From DATFBY01 sp035253585 (GTDB lineage Bacteria; Gemmatimonadota; Gemmatimonadetes; Gemmatimonadales; Gemmatimonadaceae), in contig DATFBY010000094.1 of NCBI GenBank assembly GCA_035253585.1, positions 1 to 64,000 of the forward strand: a DNA stretch of 64,000 bases. The letters run 5' to 3'. Position numbers and translations under genes: made by a program. The notes under the pieces were generated by a model. It was not told the origin of the DNA. It ran no database searches and saw only the letters and a program-made list of their open reading frames with translations. Position 1 is the stretch's first letter. Each line of letters starts with the position of its first letter. Below, in pieces: positions 26,296 to 35,315 of the stretch.

Positions 26296-27570
26296 GTGAG
26301 ACGCATATTCGAGGCGGCTGCGAACTGCGGCCGCCTTTGCCTTCTTCCGCTCGCCCTGATGGCCGCGGCAGACGCTCTCGCGCAGGCGCCAGTGCAACCG
26401 CCAGTGCAAGCACCAGTGCAAGCACCAGTGCAAGCGCCGTTGCCTGACGAGCGAACGGTGAGCGGACGCGTCACGCGCCCGAGCGTCGACGGCGTGGCGC
26501 CCGTGCAAGGCGCATGGGTCGTTTTACACCGCGTGGGCAGCGATACCGCGGCGCCACTCGACTCCGTTCGCTCGGCTGCCAACGGTCGATTCCGATTTCG
26601 CTATCGCGCTTCCGGCGATGCGAATGCGCTGTACTTCGTATCTGCGTCCTACGCCGGCATCGCGTACTTCGGCCCGCCTCTGCGCGCGCGCGACGTCACC
26701 GGTGACGATGCCGAGATCGTCGTATACGACACGACGTCGACAGGGGTACCGCTGCACGTACGTGGACGTCACCTGATCGTCGGAGCACCGCGCCCCGACG
26801 GCACGCGGGACATCGTCGAGGTGTTCGAGATCGCCAACGATACGTCGGTGACGCTGCTGGCCGACGAGAGGGGACCGCCGAGCTGGTCGACGCTCTTGCC
26901 GGCCGGCGTGATCGATTTTCAAGTCGGTCAGGGCGATTTCGCTCCGCAGACGATTCGGCAGGACGGCGAGCGCGTGCTCGTGAGTGCACCGTTCGCACCG
27001 GGACTCAAACAGCTTTCCTTCGCCTATCGGTTGCCGCAGTCGAGCTTCCCCGTGTCGTATCCGATGGGCGAGGGGACCACGGTGCTCGAAGTGCTGCTGG
27101 AGGAGCCGGGCGCGACGGCCACCGGCCCATCGTTGGAGCGTGTCGAGTCGGTGACGGTCGAAGGTCGCGGCTTTCGTCGCTTCCTCGCGCAGAATGTTCC
27201 TGCCCGCAGCGTGGTGCGCATCACCGCCCCCGTCGTCGCCACTTCGGGCGATCGCGCGCGTTGGTTGTGGATCGTCGGCGTCGGAATAGCAGTCACGATG
27301 ATGGGCGCGCTGATGCTGGCATTGGTTCGTCGACGCCGAGCGCCCGGGCGCGCGGCACGTGCGAGTACGCCGATGCCCGGGGCCGAAAGTGCGGAAGTAC
27401 TCGCGCGCACGATCGCGTCGCTCGATGAAGAGTTCGAGAAGATCGCAAACCCTGATGCCGCGCGTCGCGAGGCGTACGAGAAGGAGCGTGCCGCTCTGAA
27501 GACGCGCTTGGCTCGGGCGCTCGCCCACGCGCGGGAGCACGCGCTTGCCGGGGGAAGCGAAGCGGGATAA
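26296..27570 (+). CDS. Exported, C-terminally membrane-anchored hypothetical protein with carboxypeptidase-regulatory-like domain
   Basis: About 424 residues from the GTG giving VRRIFEAAANCGRL. A signal-peptide-like stretch (LCLLPLALMAAADALAQA) is followed by a (P/A)PVQ repeat, then a beta-sandwich segment TVSGRVTRPSVDG ... GRFRFRY like a carboxypeptidase regulatory domain. Near residue 325-345 there is one transmembrane helix (WLWIVGVGIAVTMMGALML), an Arg-rich stop and a helical cytoplasmic tail (SLDEEFEKIANPD). This layout suggests a periplasmic domain tethered to the inner membrane. I do not recognise a specific function. Its TAA stop lies inside the promoter of the downstream riboswitch. 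Confidence 0.7.
   Translation: MRRIFEAAANCGRLCLLPLALMAAADALAQAPVQPPVQAPVQAPVQAPLPDERTVSGRVTRPSVDGVAPVQGAWVVLHRVGSDTAAPLDSVRSAANGRFRFRYRASGDANALYFVSASYAGIAYFGPPLRARDVTGDDAEIVVYDTTSTGVPLHVRGRHLIVGAPRPDGTRDIVEVFEIANDTSVTLLADERGPPSWSTLLPAGVIDFQVGQGDFAPQTIRQDGERVLVSAPFAPGLKQLSFAYRLPQSSFPVSYPMGEGTTVLEVLLEEPGATATGPSLERVESVTVEGRGFRRFLAQNVPARSVVRITAPVVATSGDRARWLWIVGVGIAVTMMGALMLALVRRRRAPGRAARASTPMPGAESAEVLARTIASLDEEFEKIANPDAARREAYEKERAALKTRLARALAHAREHALAGGSEAG
26388..26435. repeat. 12-bp in-frame tandem repeat
   Basis: Four 12-base units differing at one or two positions (consensus RCCAGTGCAAGC). They encode a (A/P)PVQ repeat just after the signal peptide of the surrounding gene. Because the unit is divisible by three, gain or loss changes linker length without a frameshift. 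Confidence 0.9.
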
Positions 27571-27573
27571 ATT
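27545..27573 (+). promoter_or_regulatory. Probable promoter of the B12 riboswitch and uptake cassette
   Basis: TTGCCG (27545-27550), a 17-base spacer and TAAATT (27568-27573). The -10 hexamer overlaps the TAA stop of the preceding gene, so the leader RNA would start around 27580, right where the cobalamin riboswitch begins. Confidence 0.6.
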
Positions 27574-27589
27574 CGCACGAACAATCGAC

Positions 27590-27735
27590 GTACTTGCGGA
27601 CGGGAGTCACGGAAGCCGGTGTAATTCCGGCGTGGTCCCGCCACTGTAACGGGCGATGCAACGCTCAGATGCCACTGACCCCGGTCGGGAAGGCGAGCGT
27701 AGACGGCCCGAAGCCAGGAGACGCCTCGCGTCCGC
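27590..27735 (+). promoter_or_regulatory. Cobalamin (AdoCbl) riboswitch
   Basis: The conserved aptamer landmarks occur in order: GGGAGTCACGGAAGCCGGTG, AATTCCGGC, CCGCCACTGTAA, ATGCCACTGACC, GGGAAGGCGAG and the B12 box GAAGCCAGGAGACGCC (27709-27724). B12 box and spacing match the class. Downstream, CAACCC (27747-27752) can pair with GGGTTG (27762-27767), a possible expression platform. It controls the BtuF-BtuC-BtuD-receptor genes that follow, normally repressing them when cobalamin is abundant. Ends are approximate. Confidence 0.93.
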
Positions 27736-27833
27736 GCCACACAGTCAACCCTCGGAGATGGGGTTGGTGGCCGTAAGCGAGCCGACATGGCATCGCATCG
27801 CGGGCATCCTCTCTTCGAGATGGATGCCCGTTC

Positions 27834-28745
27834 GTGTATCGCTCGAGATTTCGCCGCATCGTTGGATCATTGCTACTGCTCGCGCTCGGAGCGTGCGACG
27901 CGCGCGACACGCCCGACGCGCCTCGCGCCGACGTCGTCGTCGATCGTGACGATTACGGCAACGTGGTCGAGAGCGGTAGCACCACGAATCCGGCGCGCAT
28001 CATCTCGCTCAATCCAGCTACCACCGAGCTGCTCTTCGCGTTAGGCGCCGGCGGTCGCCTGGTCGGGCGGACGCACTGGGATCTCTATCCGGACTCCGCA
28101 CGCCTGGTCCCGGACCTGGGACCCGGCATTCGACCCGATGTCGAAGCGCTCCTCACGCGGAAGCCCGATCTCGTCGTTCTCTACGGAAGCGAGGACAATC
28201 GCGCGGCGGCCCAGCGACTCGCGGCGTTCGGAGTGAAGGTGGTCGCGCTCAAGCTCGATCGCATCGACGATTTCCGTCGTGCCGCGCGGCTCCTCGGCCG
28301 CGCCACCGGACTTGGCGATCGCGCTCGCACGGTGATCGACACGGTCGACGCGACGCTCGCTCGCGTCAGGCAAGCAACCGACACCCTCCCCGATGTTCCT
28401 GTTTTCTGGCACATCTGGGACAACCCGCTCATCACCATTGGCTCGGGAAGTTTCATGACCGAGCTGGTGGCCATCTCCGGCGGCCGAAACGTGTACGCCG
28501 ATGACGCCAAGCCGTCACCGCAGATCACGCTCGAGGATGTCGTTAGGCGCGACCCGGCGGTCGTGCTGGCGGGTCCGGTCGGAGCGCGACTGATTCGGCG
28601 CACACCGGCGTGGAGCGCGGTACCCGCCGTGCGTGCGGGTCGCGTGCTGATCGTCGACACGATGCTCGTGAGCCGCGCTTCGGTCCGCCTGGGCGAAGCA
28701 GCCGTGTCGCTCGCCACGCTGCTGCATCCGGGGTTGAAGCCGTGA
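27834..28745 (+). CDS. btuF: Cobalamin-type ABC transporter substrate-binding lipoprotein
   Basis: 303 residues. The lipobox LLALGAC places the lipidated Cys at residue 21. It then has the BtuF/FepB helical-backbone fold: RIISLNPATTELLFALGAGGRLVGRT, PGIRPDVEALLTRKPDLVV, HIWDNPLITIGSGSFMTELVAISGGRNV, and SPQITLEDVVRRDP. It captures ligand in the periplasm for the BtuC/BtuD transporter. The riboswitch upstream argues for a cobamide ligand rather than a siderophore. GTG start after a weak ribosome-binding site. Confidence 0.87.
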   Translation: MYRSRFRRIVGSLLLLALGACDARDTPDAPRADVVVDRDDYGNVVESGSTTNPARIISLNPATTELLFALGAGGRLVGRTHWDLYPDSARLVPDLGPGIRPDVEALLTRKPDLVVLYGSEDNRAAAQRLAAFGVKVVALKLDRIDDFRRAARLLGRATGLGDRARTVIDTVDATLARVRQATDTLPDVPVFWHIWDNPLITIGSGSFMTELVAISGGRNVYADDAKPSPQITLEDVVRRDPAVVLAGPVGARLIRRTPAWSAVPAVRAGRVLIVDTMLVSRASVRLGEAAVSLATLLHPGLKP

Positions 28746-28755
28746 GGACGTCAGC

Positions 28756-29733
28756 GTGAGACGGACCACGTTCTGGATCGGCGTTCCGCTCCTGCTGATT
28801 CTCCTCATTGGCGTGGCGGTCGCCGTCGGCGCGATCCCACTCTCCCTCGTCGACGTGGCGCGTGGGTTGGTCGGGGAAGGAGACCCGACGGCCGTGGCGA
28901 TCATTCACACCCTTCGTCTGCCGCGCGCGATCCTGGCGGCCTTGGTTGGCGCTGGACTCGGAATGGCCGGCGCCGCGTTGCAGGGATCACTGCGGAATCC
29001 CCTGGCCGAGCCGTACTTGTTAGGCGTCTCCGGAGGCGCGGCGGTAGGCGCCGTGCTGGCCGTGGCAGTGGGCATCAGTGCGACGGGCATGCTGCCGCTG
29101 GCCGCGTTCGTGGGCGCCGGTGCCGCGATCGTAGCGGCGCTGCTGGTCGCTCGCGCTGCGGGCGGGCGAGCCGATCCGCGGATCCTGCTCATGGCCGGTG
29201 TGGTGATCGGCGCCTTCGCCAACGCGGCGATCATGGTGGCATTGGCCGGCGCACCGACGAACATGATTCGCGGCGCGATGTGGTGGATGATGGGCTCGGT
29301 CTCCGACGCCAGCTGGCCGGGCATCGCATGGCTGGCCGCCTACACCTTGTTAGGCGGAGCGCTCCTCCTTCGGTATGCTCGCGACATCGACATCCTGGCG
29401 CTCGGGGAGGAGCCGGCCGCGGCGCTCGGACTAGACGTCGATCGCGCGGGGCGGCGGATCTTTCTCGTGAGTGCACTGTTGGCCGCCGCGACCGTCGCCG
29501 CTGCGGGGCTCATCGGCTTCGTCGGTCTGGTTGTCCCGCACCTCGTTCGTGCCGCGGGTATCCGCCGGCACCGGCCACTCCTCGCCGGCGCGGCACTCGT
29601 CGGCGCGACACTGGTCGTGGGCGCGGACGTCGCCGCACGTACGCTGCGTCCGCCCTCCGAGCTTCCGTTAGGCGCGGTCACCGCGATGCTCGGCGTCCCG
29701 TTCTTTCTGACGCAGCTGAGGCGCCTCGCATGA
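28756..29733 (+). CDS. btuC: FecCD/BtuC-family ABC transporter permease
   Basis: 325 residues with about ten hydrophobic segments. Signatures: LRLPRAILAALVGAGLGMAGAALQG, NPLAEPYLLGVSGGAAVGAV, MWWMMGSVSDASWPG and GLIGFVGLVVPHLVRAAGIRRHRPLL. It forms the inner-membrane channel with BtuD. GTG start 10 bases after btuF; overlaps the ATPase gene by 4 bases. The role in B12 uptake rests on the riboswitch and neighbours. Confidence 0.9.
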   Translation: MRRTTFWIGVPLLLILLIGVAVAVGAIPLSLVDVARGLVGEGDPTAVAIIHTLRLPRAILAALVGAGLGMAGAALQGSLRNPLAEPYLLGVSGGAAVGAVLAVAVGISATGMLPLAAFVGAGAAIVAALLVARAAGGRADPRILLMAGVVIGAFANAAIMVALAGAPTNMIRGAMWWMMGSVSDASWPGIAWLAAYTLLGGALLLRYARDIDILALGEEPAAALGLDVDRAGRRIFLVSALLAAATVAAAGLIGFVGLVVPHLVRAAGIRRHRPLLAGAALVGATLVVGADVAARTLRPPSELPLGAVTAMLGVPFFLTQLRRLA

Positions 29734-30518
29734 TCCGCTTCGAGGATCTGGTGGTGCGCTACCCGCGAGCGAAGGCGCCGGCGCTGGCGGGAGTGTCGAT
29801 CGATGCCGACCGCGGGAAGGTCACCGCGGTGGTCGGCCCCAATGGCAGCGGGAAGACGACGCTCGTTCGCACGCTCTTGCGACTTCAAGCGCCGAGTGCC
29901 GGTCGCGTCCTGATAGACGGAGAGCCGCTGCTGGTGCTCGATCGCGTCGCCGTGGCCCGACGAGTGGCGGTGGTCACGCAGCGCGAAGAAATCGTCTTCC
30001 CGCTGCCCGTTCGCCAGTATGTCGCGCTCGGTCGCTATCCACACGAGGGACCGTGGCGCGCCGAGTCCTCCGCAGACCGCGAGGCGGTGGAGCGCGCGCT
30101 GTCACTTGCCGATGTCCTGGACTTCGCCGATCGGCGGAGCGACGAGCTGTCCGGCGGCGAATGGCAGCGCGTGCGCATCGCACGCGCGCTCGCCCAACAG
30201 GGTGATGCGCTGGTGCTCGATGAGCCGACCACTTTCCTCGATGTCGCGCATGAGATGGCGATGTTCGAGCTGCTGGCCGCGCTCGCTGCGCGCGGCATGG
30301 CCGTCCTGATCGTGAGCCACCAGCTGAACTTGGTCGCCCGGTTCGCGCAGGCGCTCGTGCTGCTCTCGCGGGGCTCTGTGGCTGCATCCGGCACGCCCGA
30401 CCATGTGATGCGCGCCGAAACGCTCGAGCGCGTTTACCAATGGCCGTTGGTCGTCACGCGCGATCCCGCGGTGGGGGCTCCGGCGCTCCTTCCGCTGCGC
30501 CGGACCCCGCGGGCCTGA
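29730..30518 (+). CDS. btuD: ABC transporter ATP-binding protein (cobalamin uptake)
   Basis: 262 residues. Walker A GPNGSGKTTL, Q-loop VTQREE, signature LSGGEWQRVRIARAL, Walker B ALVLDEPTTFLD and the switch His in VSHQLN. It powers the BtuC permease. The ATG overlaps the btuC stop (ATGA). Confidence 0.92.
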   Translation: MIRFEDLVVRYPRAKAPALAGVSIDADRGKVTAVVGPNGSGKTTLVRTLLRLQAPSAGRVLIDGEPLLVLDRVAVARRVAVVTQREEIVFPLPVRQYVALGRYPHEGPWRAESSADREAVERALSLADVLDFADRRSDELSGGEWQRVRIARALAQQGDALVLDEPTTFLDVAHEMAMFELLAALAARGMAVLIVSHQLNLVARFAQALVLLSRGSVAASGTPDHVMRAETLERVYQWPLVVTRDPAVGAPALLPLRRTPRA

Positions 30519-30553
30519 CGATGCCTAACAATTCCAGTCTCGGAGATCACGTC

Positions 30554-32500
30554 ATGCATTTCTCCTCCGTCTCGCGCGCGCTCGCTCTCTCGCTGGCGCT
30601 GGTCGCGACGCTCGAGGCTCAGGAGCGAGCCGATTCCGTGCGCGCCGATACGGCGCGCCTGCCGACGACCGTCGTGACGGCCAACCGGCTCGATGTTGCA
30701 CCTGTCGCCCCGACCGCCGCGGCGACCGTCGTGAGCGGTGAGGAGATTCGAGCGCGCGGCGCGACGAACCTCGCTGAGGTAATGGCCACCGTGCCCAGCG
30801 CGGCGCCCGTCCGCAGCGGATCGTTCGGCGCGGTCACGACGCTGTTCTTCCGCGGCGGCGAGCGCGACTACGTGCAAGTGCTCATCGACGGGGTACCGGT
30901 CAATGACCCCGGCGGCGATGTCGACCTCGCCAACATCACGCTCGAGGACGTCGAGCGGATCGAGATCGTTCGCGGACCAGCCAGCGCGCTCTATGGCAGC
31001 GAGGCAATGACGGGCGTCATTCAAATCTTCACGCGAAGGGGGAGGGGTCCCGCAACCGTCACCGCCGCCCTGCGGGCGGGCACCTATGACACGCGTGAGG
31101 GGGAGCTCGGCATTGAAGGCGGTAGCGCGAAGGCCGGACTCTCCGCGTCGGTATTTCGCACGCAATCCGACGGCATCTTGCCGTTCAACAACGCATACCG
31201 GAATACGGCTGTCCGGATGAGCACCGACTACGCGCCTGACGAGCGCACCAGCGCGCGTCTCTCCGCGCGCTGGCACGATGGACTCTTCCACTTTCCGACG
31301 GATGGAGACGGCAACGTCGTCGACCGAAACTCGTTCCATCGTGAGCGCCGTCTCGTAGCGTCGCTCGACGCGGGGCGCCGATTCAACCAGCGCGTCGAGG
31401 GTCGTCTCTTGGTCGGATTCAACTCGGCGCGTCTACAGAGCGACGATGCGCAGGACGATGCCAATGACACGCAGGGCTTCTTCGCGTTCCGGAGCCATAC
31501 GAGCGTGCGCCGCGCCAGCGCCGACGCGCGTGTGAATCTCTATTTCCCCCGGTCAATCGTGCTGTCGGGTGGCGCCGAGCTGGTGAACGAGCGTGAGAAG
31601 ACGTCGAGCGAATCGAACAGCGAGTTCGGTCCATCCGTTACGCCGGAGCAGATAGCGGATCGCTTTAACCGCGCGGTTTATGGCCAGCTCTTCGCCAACG
31701 TGAGCGAAAGGCTCACGGTCACCGCCGGCGGGCGCGTCGAGGACAACGAGGGGTTTGGAACATTCGCCGCATACCGTGCCAGCGCCGGGTTTCGGCTGCC
31801 GTCGAATACGCGGCTGCGCGCGGGAGTGGGAACTGCCTTCAAAGCGCCGACGGTGCTCGAGCACTACGGCACAGCCGGCTTCGTACTGGGCAACCCCGAC
31901 CTCGATCCGGAACGTTCGCGAAGCTGGGAAGCCGGAGTCGATCAGACACTCGCCGGTGGCCGCGCGACGCTCGGCGTCACCTACTTCGACCAGCGCTTTC
32001 GCGACATGATCCAGATCGTCGATGACGGCGCCGACGGACTCACCTACGGCAACATCGATCGCGCGACGGCTCGTGGTGTCGAAGCCGAAGCCAACTTCGT
32101 CTTGGTCGCGCGCCTGACGACTCGCGCCAGCGCCTCCTGGCTCCGGACCGAGAACGAAGCGACGGGTGAGCGTCAGCTGCGCCGGCCGAGCTTTTCGTCG
32201 GCTTTGGTGACGTCGTATGTCGACGCGTGGGGATCCGCCGCGGTTGCCATCAACTACACCGGGAAGCGCGATGATCTCGATTTTTCGACCTTCCCGTCGA
32301 CGCGCGTCACGCTCGATCCCTACACCACTGTCGACCTGTCGGGATCCGCGGCTTTGATCCGCGGCGCTGGCACTCTCGGTGAGCTGTCGCTCTCCGTGCG
32401 CGTGCTCAACATCTTCGACCAAGAGTACGAGCCGGTATTCAACTTCGACGCGCCCGGGCGAACCGTGCTGGTCGGCGGACAGGTTCGCGTCGGCCGATAG
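30554..32500 (+). CDS. btuB: TonB-dependent outer-membrane receptor, BtuB-like
   Basis: 648 residues. Signal peptide (MHFSSVSRALALSLALVATLEA), then TonB box-like TTVVTANRLD, plug domain (SGEEIRARGATNLAEVMATVP, IDGVPVNDPGG, VERIEIVRGPASALYGSEAMTGVIQIFT) and a 22-strand-type barrel ending in a beta strand (TVLVGGQVRVGR). It imports B12 across the outer membrane. ATG at 30554 has GGAG 8 bases upstream; an in-frame ATG at 30521 is an alternative. No TonB/ExbBD genes are in the window. Confidence 0.88.
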   Translation: MHFSSVSRALALSLALVATLEAQERADSVRADTARLPTTVVTANRLDVAPVAPTAAATVVSGEEIRARGATNLAEVMATVPSAAPVRSGSFGAVTTLFFRGGERDYVQVLIDGVPVNDPGGDVDLANITLEDVERIEIVRGPASALYGSEAMTGVIQIFTRRGRGPATVTAALRAGTYDTREGELGIEGGSAKAGLSASVFRTQSDGILPFNNAYRNTAVRMSTDYAPDERTSARLSARWHDGLFHFPTDGDGNVVDRNSFHRERRLVASLDAGRRFNQRVEGRLLVGFNSARLQSDDAQDDANDTQGFFAFRSHTSVRRASADARVNLYFPRSIVLSGGAELVNEREKTSSESNSEFGPSVTPEQIADRFNRAVYGQLFANVSERLTVTAGGRVEDNEGFGTFAAYRASAGFRLPSNTRLRAGVGTAFKAPTVLEHYGTAGFVLGNPDLDPERSRSWEAGVDQTLAGGRATLGVTYFDQRFRDMIQIVDDGADGLTYGNIDRATARGVEAEANFVLVARLTTRASASWLRTENEATGERQLRRPSFSSALVTSYVDAWGSAAVAINYTGKRDDLDFSTFPSTRVTLDPYTTVDLSGSAALIRGAGTLGELSLSVRVLNIFDQEYEPVFNFDAPGRTVLVGGQVRVGR

Positions 32501-32546
32501 GGCCAGGTGCGGCCGCGGCGAGCGACACGCGCATTATCTTTCACGC

Positions 32547-33305
32547 ATGTCGCTCGTCGCTACCGACGCGATCATCCTTCACGCCTTCGACTACTCGGAG
32601 ACGTCGCGCATTCTGCGGCTGGCCACGCGCGAAGTCGGCGTGGTCTCGGCGCTGGCCAGGGGAGCGCGGCGCTCGCGGACACGATTCGGGACCGCGCTCG
32701 ATCTCTTCGCCCAGGGTGCGGCGCAGCTCCACCTCAAGGAAGGGCGTGATCTCCAGACGCTTGCCGCCTTCGACGTCGCGCACCCACGCGCCACCCTGGC
32801 GGAGGATCTGGGTCGCTTCGCCGGCGCCGCGGTGCTGGCCGAGCTCGTCCTGCGCTTCGCCACCGATGCCTCACAGCCCGAGCTGTTCGACTCACTGGCT
32901 GAGGCGCTCGACGCCGTAGCGCTCGCGCCCGAGGACCGCACTCGCGAAGCGAGTCTGGCGGGAGCGTGGCGGCTGGTTTCCGAGCTCGGGTTCGCCCCTG
33001 CGGTAGAGGTGTGCGGCACGTGTCACTCCGCGTTGGAGTCCGGCACGTCACTGATGTTCAGCAACGACGCCGGTGGCGTGCTCTGTACGCGCTGCGCGCG
33101 GCTCCATCCTGGCGGGCGGTCGTTGCCATCCGAAGCGCGGGGCGCGATCATCGCCTGGACCGGAGGCGACCGCGTCGACCGCCTAACGACACCCGACGCG
33201 CGCGCGCATCAGCGACTCCTACGTGAATTTCTGCAACATCACCTGGCTGACGGCCGCGCGCTCCGTGCCTTCGACAGCTGGGAGCGCGGGGCATGGACCG
33301 CATGA
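32547..33305 (+). CDS. recO: DNA repair protein RecO
   Basis: 252 residues. N-terminal OB fold (TDAIILHAFDYSETSRILRLATREVGVVSALARGARR), helical middle (GRFAGAAVLAELVLRF) and a four-Cys zinc site (VCGTCHSALESG ... LCTRCARLH). RecO works with RecR to load RecA on SSB-coated single strands. ATG at 32547; the 12-base overlap with selB suggests cotranscription. Confidence 0.92.
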   Translation: MSLVATDAIILHAFDYSETSRILRLATREVGVVSALARGARRSRTRFGTALDLFAQGAAQLHLKEGRDLQTLAAFDVAHPRATLAEDLGRFAGAAVLAELVLRFATDASQPELFDSLAEALDAVALAPEDRTREASLAGAWRLVSELGFAPAVEVCGTCHSALESGTSLMFSNDAGGVLCTRCARLHPGGRSLPSEARGAIIAWTGGDRVDRLTTPDARAHQRLLREFLQHHLADGRALRAFDSWERGAWTA

Positions 33306-35149
33306 TCCTGGGAACGGCTGGGCACGTCGACCACGGCAAGACCGCGCTGGTGAAGGCACTCACCGGCGTCGACACCGACCGGCTGGCCGAGGAAAAGCGG
33401 CGCGGCATTACGATCGACCTCGGGTTCGCGCCGCTGGATCTCGAAGGGCAGAGGGTGGGTGTGGTCGATGTGCCTGGCCACGAAGCGTTCGTGCGCAACA
33501 TGCTCGCCGGCGCCACGGGCGTCGATCTCGCGCTGCTCGTCATCGCCGCCGATGAAGGAGTGATGCCACAGACGCGCGAGCACCTGGCCATCCTGTCGTT
33601 GTTAGGCATACGCGGCGGCGTCGTTGCGCTGAGTAAAGCCGATCTGGCGGACAGCGATTGGCTGGAGCTCGTGACCGACGATGTCCGCGCCGCCGTCGCC
33701 GACACATCCCTCGGCCGGAGCGAGGTGGTGCGGACATCGGCGGTCACCGGCGAAGGGCTGAACGAGTTGCGTGGGGCTTTGGCGCGGGCGGCAAGCGCAC
33801 TTCCGCGCCGCGATGCCGGTGATCTCTTCCGGCTGCCGGTCGACCGCGCGTTCACCGTAAAGGGAACCGGCACCGTCGTCACTGGAACGGTCTGGAGCGG
33901 CGCGCTGGAGCGCGAGACGACGGTGAGAATTCTTCCGAGTGGTCGCCATGCGCGCGTACGCGGGATCGAGAGTCATGGCCGGGCGGTGGACCGCGCACTT
34001 CCGGGGACGCGGGCGGCTGTCGCGTTGGCTGGCGTCGATGTGCATGACGTCCCGCGAGGGACGACATTGGTGCGCGATGATGGCTGGATGCCGTCGTCGC
34101 TTCTCCTGGCGGAGATCGCGCTGCTCGACGATGCGCCGAGCTCACTCGGTCCGCGTACCAGAGTTCGCTTCCATCTGGGTACCGCCGATGTCGGCGCGCG
34201 CCTCGTCGCGCCCGGTGGCGCGATCGCGCGCGGCGAGCGTCGCCAGGCGCGCGTCGTCCTCGATGAGCCCGTCGTCGCCCGCGCCGGTGACCGGTTCGTG
34301 CTGCGGTCTGCGTCGCCCCTTCACACCATCGGGGGCGGCATTGTCGAAGATCCACAGCCGGCACATCGCCGGGCGCGACCCGCGCCGAAGCGCTCGACGA
34401 GTGCACGCGAGCGGCTCGAGCGCGCCTTGAGTGCCGGCGGCGGCGCCGGCATCGCGCGAAGCTCGCTCGCCGTGCGCATCGGCGCTGCGCCTGACGAGGC
34501 TGCATCGCTGGTGAAAAGTCTCGGCCCAGCGGTGCGCGTCATCGGCGATCGCTTGTACCTCGGCGTCCTGCAGCAGGAGCTCGGAGCCCGCTTGATTGCG
34601 CGGGTCGCCGAATATCACGCGCGGAATCCATTGGAGCCGGGCGCACCGTTGCAGATGCTGCGTGTGCAGCTGGCGGCAGATTCAGCTCTCGTCGATGCTG
34701 CGCTCGCCGAGCAGCAGGAGCGTGGCACGATCGAGGTGCGCGGCGCGTTCGTTGCTACATCCGGGTGGCAGCCGACGCTCTCCATGTCACAAGTGCGCGC
34801 CAGGGATGCTCTACGGAGCGAATTGTCGAAGGCCGGCCGGGAGCCGCCGTCGGTAGGCGATCTGACCGGGCGATTTGGTTCCGATACGGTCGCGCTGTTG
34901 AAGCTCCTTGAGCGTGGCGGCGAGGTGGTGCAGGTCGAGGCAGAACGATACTACTCGACGGAGGCGATGGGACGGTTGCTGGCGGATCTCAGGGTCGGGA
35001 TGGCGGATGGCCGTGAGTACGCGCCGGCCGAGCTTCGGGAAATGCTCGGAATCTCCCGGAAATTTTTGATACCATTCCTCGAATACTGCGACCGGACCGG
35101 CGTGACGGAACGGCGCTCCATCGGTCGTGTACTAGGAGGCAAGTCGTGA
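33293..35149 (+). CDS. selB: Selenocysteine-specific elongation factor SelB
   Basis: 618 residues. GTPase domain: GTAGHVDHGKTALVKALTG (G1), RRGITIDLGFA (G2), VVDVPGHEAFVRNM (G3), SKADL (G4). EF-Tu-like domains follow (VKGTGTVVTGTVWSG), then C-terminal winged helices that read the SECIS element (EYAPAELREMLGISRKFLIPFLEYCDRTGVTERR). It delivers Sec-tRNA to UGA codons. No selA, selC or selD is in the window, and no internal in-frame UGA was noticed in neighbouring genes, so its client selenoproteins are elsewhere. Confidence 0.95.
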   Translation: MDRMILGTAGHVDHGKTALVKALTGVDTDRLAEEKRRGITIDLGFAPLDLEGQRVGVVDVPGHEAFVRNMLAGATGVDLALLVIAADEGVMPQTREHLAILSLLGIRGGVVALSKADLADSDWLELVTDDVRAAVADTSLGRSEVVRTSAVTGEGLNELRGALARAASALPRRDAGDLFRLPVDRAFTVKGTGTVVTGTVWSGALERETTVRILPSGRHARVRGIESHGRAVDRALPGTRAAVALAGVDVHDVPRGTTLVRDDGWMPSSLLLAEIALLDDAPSSLGPRTRVRFHLGTADVGARLVAPGGAIARGERRQARVVLDEPVVARAGDRFVLRSASPLHTIGGGIVEDPQPAHRRARPAPKRSTSARERLERALSAGGGAGIARSSLAVRIGAAPDEAASLVKSLGPAVRVIGDRLYLGVLQQELGARLIARVAEYHARNPLEPGAPLQMLRVQLAADSALVDAALAEQQERGTIEVRGAFVATSGWQPTLSMSQVRARDALRSELSKAGREPPSVGDLTGRFGSDTVALLKLLERGGEVVQVEAERYYSTEAMGRLLADLRVGMADGREYAPAELREMLGISRKFLIPFLEYCDRTGVTERRSIGRVLGGKS

Positions 35150-35205
35150 ACGGTTCTCCGGGCGTGGGAGGGGTCGACTGGGGAGGTGGGGAGGTTGGCG
35201 CCACA

Positions 35206-35234
35206 TTGACAGTGTCACTGTGACGTCATATGTT
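35206..35234 (+). promoter_or_regulatory. Consensus promoter with an operator-like palindrome
   Basis: TTGACA (35206-35211), a 17-base spacer and TATGTT (35229-35234). A perfect palindrome ACAGTG-T-CACTGT (35209-35221) overlaps the -35 and spacer, where a repressor or MerR-like activator could bind. It is the best -35 match seen in the window. Next gene starts 82 bases downstream. Confidence 0.65.
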
Positions 35235-35315
35235 CGGCCCGGAGGGTTGTGCATCGTTCAACCACAAGCAGGAGCGGATCTCTAGCACCCTTATTCGTCA
35301 GGTTGGAGAAGGCTC

